Shown here: positions 21,217 through 31,426 of the stretch, piece after piece
Numbering within the stretch: the first letter of the stretch is position 1
Layout: each line of letters starts with the position of its first letter
NCBI GenBank assembly: GCA_933822405.4
Contig: CAKOGP040001858.1
Coordinates: 269,872 to 333,871 of the forward strand
Reading direction: 5' to 3'
Length of the DNA: 64,000 nt
DNA from: Cylindrotheca closterium
Lineage: Eukaryota > Bacillariophyta > Bacillariophyceae > Bacillariales > Bacillariaceae
Made by a program: the position numbers and the translations under genes
The notes under the pieces: model-generated
Told to the model about the DNA's origin: nothing
The model's input: the letters and a program-made list of their open reading frames with translations, nothing else
The model's database searches: none

Positions 21217-22771
21217 GGTACATTCAGTACTTGAATATATAATATTGAATATGGCGTATATGAATATATCGTCATCTCGTCATCATCATCGCGTGCACAT
21301 CGCAGTCATTTTCAATTTTGTAGTCCAACAAATCGCGCGTGCCTATATGGACTTACGGTACAAACACTAAGTCAGTCCCACCAAAGTCAGTCAATAATTT
21401 CAAATTCTAGAGCAAATGCAATTGATCGCATCTCTATCCGACCTGTAAACAATTGTTCGAATTTTTCATCCTAGGACCTAGTACTACATCATAGTGGTGT
21501 AGTGATTGTGAATTCATTACTACTACTACTGTAGTCGTAAGCTTGGTGCTTCGTTCTTTGGGACAAGAACGAACCAAGCTGGCTGAACGTCATTGTCCGG
21601 CAGACGGAACAATAAGTCCAATCGTCGCTCTTTAGATTGAGATAAAGGCGGACGATATTCGTCGTGGTGATTCTTCCAGCAATACTAAGTTCCTTCTTCT
21701 TCTTGTCAAGGCAGATGAAAAAAGGTCGACGACGAGGCAGGAGGCAGGACGCCTGAAATTTTGACATATAGCCGAGCGTCATTTCCATTGCAGAAAGTCA
21801 ACGCTGCTATCTAAGTTGGAAAAAATGAAGTTAGTTCCACGTCAATACAACAACGATGTTTGAGTCATAGATATCATGACAATTGACAATGGTGAAAGTA
21901 TCTAGGGCGACGCTTCATTTTTTAAAATTCAAGTTGGAAGAATTAACGCATAATTATTAAATCGGAAGAATCAATCAATCACGCCTTTTGTCGTCATGCC
22001 CAACCCTGGAACCACCACTATACGGTGATCAATGCATCAATGCATGAAGCAATCAATCATTGACGACACCATTCTTCGTGGTCAAAGGCCGGCGGTGAAC
22101 GTCATTTTTAATCGTGTAGGTAAGCAATACCGTATACACATATCGGTCGGTATATATGGAATGAATACGCTTCAAGTTGTAGTTGTCAAGCAAGCTGTCA
22201 GGCCACGAGGATGAATGATGTGTTCAAATAGTCGTTTGTGCAATACCGGTAGGACGCTTCAAGTTGAAGGAAAATATAAATCAATCGCGTCATCATTCGT
22301 GTGATGAATGTGCTACCTACCGCACTGTAGCATATATATATATAAATAAAAAGTGTGAAACGATGATGCAGAAAGTCGTTTGTGCCAGTAGGAACGCTTG
22401 AAGTTGAATGCGAATTTTCTATCCCTAGGATTCGAAAACCCGGAGCTATGTGGATTTTGCCAAGTGGCGCTTCTATTGCGTAAGCTCGATTCAAAAGATT
22501 TGGAACGTTGCATTAATTGGTTTGGTTTGGTTCTTAAGTGGTAAAAATGAAAATGACGTAAATGTTTTTTTGGTCCTAATCATGTAGAGCTTTCGCTTTT
22601 TCACACGCACGATAACAAAACAACACGCGTCAATCCGTGGACGAGTTGGAATGTGGAATATTCAGGTACAGCGTACGGTACCGGTTTGGGTGATGCAAGG
22701 TAGAATCTCAGGATATGAATGTAAATGGATAATGTTACAACAGCATTATAAATTAATAGTATAGACAATCA
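21217..22771. other. 1.55-kb gene-poor region
   Basis: No supported coding sequence. It contains GATTGATT-like runs near 21970-22060, an AT microsatellite (22330-22345), a diverged pair of about 40-bp repeats (22230-22271 and 22376-22413), and TACCGGTA at 22244-22251. Confidence 0.5.
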
Positions 22772-23359
22772 CTAGTCCTGTTTAGAGTCTGTTTCGTCTT
22801 GTTGTTTGTGGAATTTTGTTTCCAAACCAACCAATGCCTCTTTCATTTCGGGATGATAGACTTCCGCATAATCGCTGCAGCCTGTCACAAAGGCTTCACT
22901 TCGGGCATTGGAAGTAAATATTTGAACAACCTCGGCCAATTTATCTCCTCTGATTCCTTTGCGGTAGGCCTTGATCGTGCACCTTCGGGCTTCTGATTTT
23001 TCCTGAGCCCGTGCTGGTTGAAATCGTTCCAGACCGCGGGTTTCGGTCACTGGTTTGCCGGAAATGTAATGGATGGCATCCTGTCGAAAGATACCAATAT
23101 CATCCTTTTCATACCAGAGATTGTCCCATTCGTCTTCTGTGATGTTGAGGGAAGGAGACCTTTCGATCACTTCCTCAGTTGGAAACCAAACTTTAGCTTC
23201 CACGCGACGGCGTTTGCGTGATGATGATTGGAGTTCTGGTTGTTGTGGTTTCTGTGATTTGCTCATGATTGGTCTTGTTCTTATGGAGCATGAAGAAGGT
23301 ATGTCCAATCTCTCGTACATGAGCTGATTCAGTTGTTGTGGATGTTGGTCGTGCATCAT
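22772..23359 (-). CDS. orphan protein with diatom RGLE-type domain
   Basis: Single frame of up to 195 residues; an internal ATG gives a form starting MSKSQKPQQ at about residue 32. The core reads VWFPTEEVIERSPSL, then TEDEWDNLWYEKDDIGIFRQDA, TETRGLERF and AYRKGIRGDKLAEVVQIFTSNARSEA. I recognise this as a recurrent stramenopile architecture: an aromatic-acidic opening, a central RGLE and a helical tail. No function is known to me. The genes at 38217 and 39583 share the acidic opening, YRGLEDF and helical tail, so they may belong to the same superfamily. No membrane segments. A basic RKRRR stretch could be a nuclear signal. Confidence 0.7.
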   Translation of the reverse strand: MMHDQHPQQLNQLMYERLDIPSSCSIRTRPIMSKSQKPQQPELQSSSRKRRRVEAKVWFPTEEVIERSPSLNITEDEWDNLWYEKDDIGIFRQDAIHYISGKPVTETRGLERFQPARAQEKSEARRCTIKAYRKGIRGDKLAEVVQIFTSNARSEAFVTGCSDYAEVYHPEMKEALVGLETKFHKQQDETDSKQD

Positions 23360-23756
23360 GATTGAAATGATACGTGTGCGTGTCGAAACTTGAAGCTGAC
23401 GCTTGTTATTATTTGTGAGGTTTGAAATTATAAAAAAAATCTGAAGTGTTTTATTGGGTTGATGTGGTGTTCCCAGAAATTGGAGAAATTGCGGATGACA
23501 GAGCTTTTCAACGTCGCGTCACTCACTCACACATCCTTCTTCGGAATCCAAAGAATTTCGCTTCAAGGAGAAAGAACATCTGTCGAATCGTACGACTATA
23601 AGGATGGATTCCGGATTCCAGTCTGCGGGCTTTAAAAAATATGTTGTTGCGGTGACTGCAAATTCTGATGATTGCCCCGCCCTCATCATAATCTTGATCA
23701 TCGATCATCTATCATCTATCTATCGTCAGGTCCAATATCAATAAGACAAACGCAAC
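23360..23756. promoter_or_regulatory. divergent upstream region
   Basis: 397 bp between the RGLE-type gene and the TMEM222 homologue, with ATCATCTATC repeats at 23700-23725. No named element. Confidence 0.4.
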
Positions 23757-24537
23757 ATGAAAGGCAATAGTAGCTCAGAAGATTTGTCCTTTTGCATCTT
23801 ATGGAGTCCGCTCCACCCAATAACTCTGTACGTATAAAATGTATGTTGAAGCAGCAATAATGCGAGAATTATTTATTGTACTCTCTAATCGTCTCGTATT
23901 TTAAAATAATGATAACAATGATAATAACAATAATAATGATAATAATCTTGATTGTTTCTGTGATATTTGCCATCTGCAGATTCCTTCCGTTCATTGGTCA
24001 TACTGGAATTTCCGACTCTCGTGGGGTGATGCATGACTTTCAGGGTTCCTACTATGTCTATTCGGGCAAAAATGGAATGGCTTTTGGTCCACCCACCAGG
24101 TACCTAAAAATTGATATCGGTGATTTGCCAGGAGGAGCGGAGCGATGGGTAAGATATATTATGTCATTACATTGTTGTTGCTGCTACTGAATACTCTTGC
24201 ATATACTCACTCTCTTCTGATTTGCCCTGTTGTTGTTGTTCTTCATATTATTTTTTTTTATATTTGTATTGTATAGGATGCCGCCATTGAAGAAGCCAAC
24301 CAAGTGTACAAGGAACGAATCCACAATATCTGTTGTGACAATTGCCATTCGCACGTCTGCAATGCCTTGAATCGAATGCCTTTGGAGAAGTTTGGTATCC
24401 GAAAATGGGACATGGTCAAACTGTGCTTTCTAGTCTTTTTCAAGGGACGGTTCATTTCGGTTGGAGGGTTCCTGTATCAGTTCTCGCCCTTTGTTATTGC
24501 TGTGGCCATTGTTCTTCTTGTCAAAGGCTTTGCTTGA
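23757..24537 (+). CDS. TMEM222: TMEM222 / RTE1 family (DUF778) membrane protein
   Basis: Three exons, 23757-23827, 23980-24148 and 24277-24537, give 166 residues. The first exon supplies CILWSPLHPIT, matching the CIVWTPxP opening of the family. Exon 2 gives FLPFIGHTGISDSRGVMHDFQG and GMAFGPPTRY. Exon 3 has the invariant CCDNCHSHV, then WDMVKLCF and two C-terminal hydrophobic helices. TMEM222 and plant RTE1 are small Golgi/ER membrane proteins; RTE1 promotes ethylene-receptor function in plants through an interaction whose chemistry is unclear. A diatom role is unknown. The start ATG at 23757 is the only in-frame methionine before the conserved opening. Confidence 0.9.
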
Positions 24538-24921
24538 AAAATTGAACAAAAGTCTTTTATTCTAATTGTATACTAGAAACCATATTCATATGTGCTCTAT
24601 TTGCTCATAATGAATAGGTTTTCTATCCTGCGCTATAGAGACGATGGATATTGTAAAAGTCCAAGTTTTTAGTTTACATGATTTGATTGATTTGAGTGAG
24701 TGAGTGAGTGAGTGAGTGAATCATCACAGTCCCAGTACTGTAATTGTGATGGCCATTGTGATTGGTATCGGCATCGGTACCGGGCAGAGTACTGGTACCA
24801 ATAGATAGGAGTCAAATCTATCTCTCATTATTTTTTCTTCAGTAGAATACAGTATAGTAGTTATTGTCACACGGTCTCTTGTTATATATTCCTCGTCATC
24901 GATTGTCATTTTGTGTCGCTG
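24538..24921. other. convergent 3' region
   Basis: 384 bp with a GAGT tandem microsatellite at 24695-24719 and a cluster of GGTACC/ACCGGT-type motifs around 24765-24800. No gene seen. Confidence 0.5.
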
Positions 24922-26775
24922 CTAGGAAATGGGACAGTTCCCCGCAAATCCACCACGACACGTCCCGCCATCCAAGGCAGCCAACCGTGGTTTGGTATTA
25001 AAGAGTTCTTCCGTCTCCTTTCGACAGGCATACGAGTTGTCACTGATGCGAAGGCAGGAAAATCCCTTGCAACAATCCGATTGGGCTGTGCACTCTTCCA
25101 ATTGACCCAAACAATCAATCGTCGGAGCTTCGGTAGGACTCAGGCTGGGTACTGCCGATGGAATTTGGGACGGTTCGATGCTAGGAACCGTGGATGGAAT
25201 TTGAGATGGCACGATGCTGGGGACGGAGGATGGCATGTTCGATGGCGATTGACTGGGCACGTGGGATGGCCGTTGCGAGGGCGACGCGGAGGGTATCTTG
25301 GTGGGTGACGGGGAGGGTTGGCCGGTGGGGACACCGCACCCAATTTGATTCACCAAATAGTCGTAGGCTGCCTTAGCTTGTACCAATCCATACCCATATT
25401 CGTCATTGGGGACAAAATTTCCGAGTGGACGAGTGGATGCCTGCAATGCGTCGCGAATGTCCCTGTTGCTGCATCGTGGATTCACTGCCCAAATGCGTGC
25501 GGCAATGGCGGCCACGTAGGGGCAGGCATAAGAGGTTCCAGAAGACACACTAATACCAGTCTCGCTGGCATCGGTCACATGAACACCGCTGCCGGGTGCG
25601 GACAATTCCACTTTATCGTTGAATTGAGAAAAAGAAGATTTTCGTCGGGAGGAATTGACACTGGCCACACTGATGACACTGTCGTGAGAGGCTGGATAGG
25701 CCAACTCGCTGTCCCCACCATTGCCAGCGGCAGCCACTAATAATACATTGTCATTGTAGATTCGTTCGTAAATTCTTCGTTCGGTGCTGGTTTGAGTCGG
25801 CGTGGCCAGAGATAGATTGATAATCATGGGTCTGCCATTGGCTTCGGAGGCACACCATTCCACAGCTGAATTTTTTTAAAATAATAATAATAATCACAGC
25901 AAGGTTTTGTTAGAACAAGACTTTTATGTTCCAAAGCCTTGACTTTGATACAAAACAAGCTGATTTGTCTTACCTTCCACTACTGTCGATATGGAAGTCG
26001 AATCCGAGCCATCTGGAAACACTTTGGCAACCTTCAGGCAGATCCTACTCGTTCGAGGAGGATTCGGGATGGCACCCACCATTCCAGCATTATTATTAGG
26101 TGTGGCAAACATTATTCCCGCAACATTTGTTCCATGGTTGGTATTGACCGGCCGGTACCATAAATTGTTGACTGCAGAGCCAAAGGATCGTCCAGTTGTG
26201 TACCCATCTCCTCTGTCATAAGGAATGTCTTGATGATTGATATAGACTCCGGAATCGACAATACACGTATATACCATGCAATTCGCAGCATCCCCAGGTG
26301 GGGTTGGAATGAATTGATCGGATTGCGTCATGGGAATGGCATACGACTGCACCTCTCGTATCACCTGTTGCGTCCGTCGCAATAACTGTTCCTCTTCGTT
26401 GATAGGAGGATCGAAAGAGGCTAGTTTCACTTCAAAGTCTTCTTCAATATAGCTAAAGCGGGAATCCTTTTGCATTTCTTCATATTCTGCTCTCGTTACT
26501 TCCATGGCAACCGCATTGGTGTTCTTGAATTGATATTTAATCTTTGACTTCTTGATCGTGCTATTGCCAGCAACTCTGACTTTTTGATCCTCTTCCTCAA
26601 TGTATTTCACTTCCTCTCGCATATGCTTGAATCCCACCAACACTTTGATCGTTTCTTCTTCTCCCGTTCCACCTTCTGCATATGCTGCTTGATGTTGTAA
26701 ACAGAATGCGCCGAGGAATAATAGCAACCGTATTATGGAACGACGACGACGACTCGTGTACCGAGACATCATCAT
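24922..26775 (-). CDS. secreted subtilisin-like serine protease (S8), divergent copy 4
   Basis: Two exons, 26775-25974 and 25865-24922, give 581 residues. It has a signal peptide ending near QAAYA, an I9-like propeptide (IKVLVGFKHMRE), catalytic Asp (IVDSGV), His (NTNHGTNVAGIM), oxyanion Asn (AAAGNGG) and Ser (SGTSYACPYVAA). The linker is PSQSPS/PSTVPS-type. The terminal cysteine module has CCKGFSC and the RLAALDGGTCRGG ending. It retains the second intron of copies 1-3 at the same codon and phase but lacks the first; the His block is continuous. Sequence divergence is greater than among copies 1-3, so it is an older paralogue. Probably an active extracellular protease. Confidence 0.92.
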
Positions 26776-27917
26776 GATGTTTCACTCCTTGAATTATTGA
26801 TTCCAGTTGTTTTCCTTTCGTTGGAAGCCCGATGCAGTATTCTTGTCTCCTCGATTATTGTTCCGTACCGTAGCTGCGTCTCGCTGTTCTCTACTATACC
26901 TACTGTAGTGATGACAAGGGCGGAATTGCAGTGACTGCCAAAATAAATTAAACTCATCATATACGGTATATTGTACAGTATACTGGACAGATTTTGAAGG
27001 GGAAAAAGGAAGGCAGTTATTAGAACGTTATTATACATGGGCATGCACGTGTTACATCCCAAAAAATTCCGGCGCCGGAATCATCCTCCGACTAAAATCG
27101 CAGTCCGGCACGAGTGAACATTTCTTTGCAAAATAACACGAGATCCTGTGGCGGAGCAGTAGTACGCATGTTCAATGTGGAAATAAGGCATCGATCCAAC
27201 CTTTTCAGTGCTGTATCCTTCGACTTTGAGGAGGACAGCAGCAGTACTATACGATGTGGTGACTCCGGTCGTGGTGTTTTTAATGCTAGTAGTAGTCGTA
27301 CTACGAAAGTCGATCTTAAAGCCCCTGTGCTGTTTTGCAAACGTTATACGTTATTCTTGATGTTGGTCATCATGCTGGCGGTATCATGACATTGCTTGAT
27401 CATGTACCGGTACTACGAGTCTAGCTTATACTCCAAAATACCATCGGCCGACGATCAGCAGGCAGTACTAGCTAGCTAGTATGTACTGTAATTGTCTTTT
27501 TCTTGGTGGCGGAGGTCGCTAAGAACCAGCTGTAGAAAATCGGCAATAGAAAGTCAAGATGGAAATTGAAAACATGAAGCAATCATACCGGTAGCATTGT
27601 AAAAGTCAGTATATACAATCAACAGATCTGTCTTGTATCGACAGTACTGAGCAATCGTAAAAATATTGAGAAGCTTTTTCTGTACTTACACTAAGAAACT
27701 GTTTGGTGTGTTGTACCTGGTACGTGTCCCGCCCGTTCTTGCGATCTTCCGCTGTACCTTCCGTACACCAGTATGACGTGGTAGACTGACCATAGTATAT
27801 CCAAGTTCCGCAAGCCGAACTGCAACTTGAAACTTGCACGAATCTTTTCTCCCAAAAAGCAGAAGAATCCATCTTCTCACAATTTCTTTTTGGAACAAGA
27901 AGTCAAAGTCAAACAAC
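26776..27917. promoter_or_regulatory. divergent region upstream of light-harvesting gene
   Basis: 1.14 kb between protease copy 4 and the light-harvesting gene. It has TACCGGTA-like palindromes near 27405-27412 and 27586-27593 and several TGTACxGTA motifs. It presumably contains the light-responsive promoter of the antenna gene, but no element can be named with confidence. Confidence 0.4.
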
Positions 27918-28550
27918 ATGAAGACCGCCGTCCTTGCATCCCTTATCGCCGCCGCCAGTGCCTTCGCACCTGCCCAACAAGCAGCCACCAAGACCAGCTC
28001 CTTGAATGCTTTCGAGAGCGAGCTTGGTGTTCAGCCACCACTTGGATTCTTCGATCCTTTCGGTATGCTCTCCGGAGATGCCACCGAAGAGCGATTCGAA
28101 CGTCTTCGTTACGTCGAATTGAAGCACGGACGCATCTGTATGTTGGCCTTCTTGGGTCAAATCACCACCCGTGCCGGAATCCACCTTCCAGGATCCATCA
28201 ACTACGCCGGAGACAGTTTCGACTCGTTCCCCAACGGAGTTGCCGCCATCTTTGGCCCCAACCACATTCCTACCGCAGGAATCGTGCAGATGATCGCCAC
28301 TGTCGGTATCTTGGAGTGCGCCTTCATGCGTGAGGTCCCAGGAATGGCCGAATTCCCAGGTGACTTCCGTAACGGATACATTGACTTTGGATGGGATGAC
28401 TTTGATGAAGAGACCAAGCTTCAAAAGCGTGCCATTGAATTGAACAACGGACGTGCCGCTCAATTCGGAATCCTTGGACTTATGGTTCACGAACTCATCA
28501 TCCCATTGGGATATGATGCCGATCTTCCAATCATTGGACACCTCAAGTAA
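27918..28550 (+). CDS. Lhcf: fucoxanthin chlorophyll a/c-binding light-harvesting protein
   Basis: Intronless, 210 residues. The ATG at 27918 is chosen over an upstream in-frame one because it opens a bipartite plastid presequence: a short signal peptide (MKTAVLASLIAAA) and the diatom ASAFAP-type cleavage motif. Helix 1 carries ELKHGRICMLAFLG and helix 3 ELNNGRAAQFGILG, with the Glu-Arg pairs that bridge helices and ligate chlorophyll. The middle helix lies around AGIVQMIATVGILECAF. It works in the thylakoid antenna, passing excitation from fucoxanthin and chlorophyll c to the photosystems. Codon use is strongly C-rich in third positions, as expected for high expression. Tail-to-tail with the HA gene at 28755, 204 bp apart. 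Confidence 0.97.
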   Translation: MKTAVLASLIAAASAFAPAQQAATKTSSLNAFESELGVQPPLGFFDPFGMLSGDATEERFERLRYVELKHGRICMLAFLGQITTRAGIHLPGSINYAGDSFDSFPNGVAAIFGPNHIPTAGIVQMIATVGILECAFMREVPGMAEFPGDFRNGYIDFGWDDFDEETKLQKRAIELNNGRAAQFGILGLMVHELIIPLGYDADLPIIGHLK

Positions 28551-28754
28551 TTGCATACGGTCTGTTACTTGCTTACATCGGCTAAATGATGTTTGCTGTT
28601 CACTTTATATTAGGTAAAATCGTATCATAATGGAATAGAAAGATGCATAGACTTGATGTTTTGTTATTTTTGTCTATTCTTTTTGGTTTGGTTTGGTTTT
28701 TTAAAAGGGTATTGAATGCTGGAAGTGATTCTTGCACTGATAATCTGGTCCTCG

Positions 28755-30962
28755 TCATCTCACAACTGGGCCTCCTGACCAACGAAAACCATCAATCTCT
28801 TCCAGCTGCTGGATTTGCTGTGCCGATAGTTGTGAGTTTCTAAGTCGTAAGGTTCGGTTGTACGTTCCGTTGTACCTTCCTCGCTGTCTTTGCACCCATT
28901 TGTAAAGGTGACCATCCTTTTGCATTCGGAGATGCCCGTGTTCCTTCCGAAACTGAACAAGCTCGTTGTACCGTATTTGCCATTCGACGTCGTAACGGTC
29001 CGATGTCCAAGGAAACCCGATTCGCTCCAAAAGGTATATTTCCGGTTTTATCAATGGTCTCTGACGCATACTGGAAGTTGCCTTGTACCTTATGCGTTGT
29101 TTCTCCACCCATTTATAAAGGGACGCGTATTCCTTGGAGTCTACCAAAAAATTTCCATGCCGATTCCCAAACTCCACTAGCTCATCATAATGTGCGTACC
29201 AGCCTCTTGCTTCGCGCCCATTTGGTAGAATGGGAAAGTCAATGCTCTCCAAATGTGACCGTTGATCATTAGATAGCGGAACATGACCATACGCACCTCT
29301 CAGTCTCATTCGTTGCTGTCGCATCCAACGGTAGAGATTGGGATCATCTTTGTGAGTCGGGAAGTTTCCATCATGCTCCGTTCGGTATCTATTTAGTTCA
29401 GCAAATATCGCATTCCACGTCGTTCGAGGCTGGTCTTCAAAGAAAGAAAAGTCAATCTGTTCCAAAAGCTCCAGCTCTTCCTGCGACAATGGCTTCTGTC
29501 CCTTCATTCCCCTGTACCTCTTGCCTTGTACCTGGATCCAATTATAAAGGCTGGGATTGTCCTTCTTGTTCACTTGCACATGACCATTCTGCTTATAATA
29601 CTCCACAATCTTGGCATATGTCTCATGCCACGTCCTTTCCTTCCAATCTAGAGACCAGCTAAAGTTTAGGCTTTCCAGTTTCTCGATTTGTTCATTGGAC
29701 AAGCCATTTGTTACAGGTCCGTGATATCGTTGTCGTTGAATGGTCATCCATTCGTAGAGAGTAGAGTCATTGTCGCGATCGACCTGAACATTATCATGCT
29801 CTTTGTAGTATTGAAGCAGCGCGGCGAACATTATTTTCCACTCCGAGTAAATTCCTTTCCAAGGAAATTCAATCTCGTCCAAGAGCTTGATTTGCTTCTC
29901 GGAAAGGCGTCCTTCGTCGCGCTTCCTGCGCTGATCGATTGTCCATTGATATATACTCTCTGTCTGTCTGTTGGTCCGCCCTTGCTTTGGCTGACAGTGA
30001 CCATGAGTCTGTTTGAACCTTACTAGCTCGTCATACTTGGCGTGCCACTTTTTATCATTCCGCTCGTTCTGCCACGAGAATCCAATGTCATCCAACAATC
30101 GTATTTGATCCTCAGAGAGAGCCCTACCTCTCCCAGCACGCCGATTTTTCTGACGCCTCATCCACAAATAAATCGGCGTACCAACTGGCACCCAAAGGTG
30201 CCCATGCTTATTGCGAAAGTCAACAAGCTCGTTGTACTTTGCCCTCCATTCATCATCCAAAGGGTTAGGTACCCATTCGAATCCGATATCATCCAACAGT
30301 TCCACTTGGGCATTGGAAAGACTCGTGTATCCATTTACACCCTTACGCCTCGCCCGTTGATCCAATAACCATCCGTGCAGCGTATTATCGCTAGATTTCA
30401 CCTTAAGATCCCCATTGACGCGACGATATTTCACGAGCTCGTGGTACTTGTCATACCACAGTGTTCTCTGCATGTTGAACTCGAATCCATTGTCCTTCAA
30501 TAGACGAAAGCGAACCTTACGATCGAACTGCCGTAGGCTCGTGAGCCCTTTTATTTTGAACTGCTTGTATTCGAGTCTCTGATCATGACAGAATTTTGCC
30601 AATGTTGGAAATTCGCGTGTCAGATTGTCGGGAGCATTTTGCGGAAAGTTGCAGTGGCCATATTGTTCCTTGAAGGACAATAGCTCCTGAAATTGCTCAT
30701 CCCAGTCATACTCAAGCTGTATCTCGCCCTCCTTTGTAGAATAATCTGCCTTGTCAAGAACGGCAGCATCAGGAGCTGACAACGGACATGTTGTTATAGG
30801 ATAGTGGAATGTTGATACTTGGTGTTGTCTGAAGGAAAAGGAACTTCCTGAATGCTGCTGCTGAAACGCTGCCGTTTGCTCAATAAGATGAAGCAAAAGT
30901 AGCATCACCGAAGGTATTGAATAACGCTTCCTTGACGGGAACGTCATCGCGAAGCTTGTCAT
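28755..30962 (-). CDS. nine-repeat helicase-associated (HA) domain protein, copy 1
   Basis: Intronless, 735 residues. After a hydrophobic N-terminus (about residues 17-31, then EQTAAFQQQ, compatible with a secretory or ASAF-like plastid presequence) come nine HA repeats of about 65-75 residues. Each has the pattern W-x(3)-Y-x-E-L-x(2)-F/Y-x(4)-H-G-x, then a Y/LxW(M/I/V)xxQR block and an LLDxIxF-W ending. HA domains are three-helix Myb-like modules often attached to helicases. Here there is no helicase, as is common for expanded diatom families. DNA or RNA binding is inferred. The middle of the gene is nearly identical and indel-free relative to 35256-37193. The C-terminal repeat differs: MQKDGHLYKWVQRQRGRYNG. 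Confidence 0.92.
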   Translation of the reverse strand: MTSFAMTFPSRKRYSIPSVMLLLLHLIEQTAAFQQQHSGSSFSFRQHQVSTFHYPITTCPLSAPDAAVLDKADYSTKEGEIQLEYDWDEQFQELLSFKEQYGHCNFPQNAPDNLTREFPTLAKFCHDQRLEYKQFKIKGLTSLRQFDRKVRFRLLKDNGFEFNMQRTLWYDKYHELVKYRRVNGDLKVKSSDNTLHGWLLDQRARRKGVNGYTSLSNAQVELLDDIGFEWVPNPLDDEWRAKYNELVDFRNKHGHLWVPVGTPIYLWMRRQKNRRAGRGRALSEDQIRLLDDIGFSWQNERNDKKWHAKYDELVRFKQTHGHCQPKQGRTNRQTESIYQWTIDQRRKRDEGRLSEKQIKLLDEIEFPWKGIYSEWKIMFAALLQYYKEHDNVQVDRDNDSTLYEWMTIQRQRYHGPVTNGLSNEQIEKLESLNFSWSLDWKERTWHETYAKIVEYYKQNGHVQVNKKDNPSLYNWIQVQGKRYRGMKGQKPLSQEELELLEQIDFSFFEDQPRTTWNAIFAELNRYRTEHDGNFPTHKDDPNLYRWMRQQRMRLRGAYGHVPLSNDQRSHLESIDFPILPNGREARGWYAHYDELVEFGNRHGNFLVDSKEYASLYKWVEKQRIRYKATSSMRQRPLIKPEIYLLERIGFPWTSDRYDVEWQIRYNELVQFRKEHGHLRMQKDGHLYKWVQRQRGRYNGTYNRTLRLRNSQLSAQQIQQLEEIDGFRWSGGPVVR

Positions 30963-31426
30963 AACGTCTTCAGCACGTTGGCGTTCTCGCGGGGAAATAG
31001 AATTTTCTCGGGTTAGTCAGAGTGCGTCTTGTTTAGCGACTTGGTCAGTTCATTACCCTAGGCACGGCATTGACGATAGGAAGTGGAGAGAGCAATGCAT
31101 GCAAATATATAGACAACAGTGCAGATCAGACATATGTTATGAGGTGGGTGATGGGAGCAGAGTGCGATGATGGGGCACAAATAACTCAAAATGGGGGTGA
31201 TGTCAATTGCGTATGAAGACAGACTGCGCTATTCGTGACCCGCATATGAGTCATGAGTCTATGACATGAAGAGTACTATGATGACAAAATGAAGTGACAA
31301 ATTAGTCATATAGGTGCAGCATACACATGGGACGACAAAGCTTCAATCTGGACTGAGTATATAGACAATACGTTGACCAATCAGTCTTTCAATAGTGAAA
31401 AAAATGTAAATGTTCAAAAAGATTCA
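30963..31426. other. intergenic region
   Basis: 464 bp upstream of HA copy 1 and downstream of the Cys-rich repeat gene. No supported feature. Confidence 0.5.

Noticed and set aside
28890..30368. Plus-strand frames across the HA genes
   Set aside because: They recur identically antisense to both HA copies simply because the coding strand is conserved; no motif of their own.
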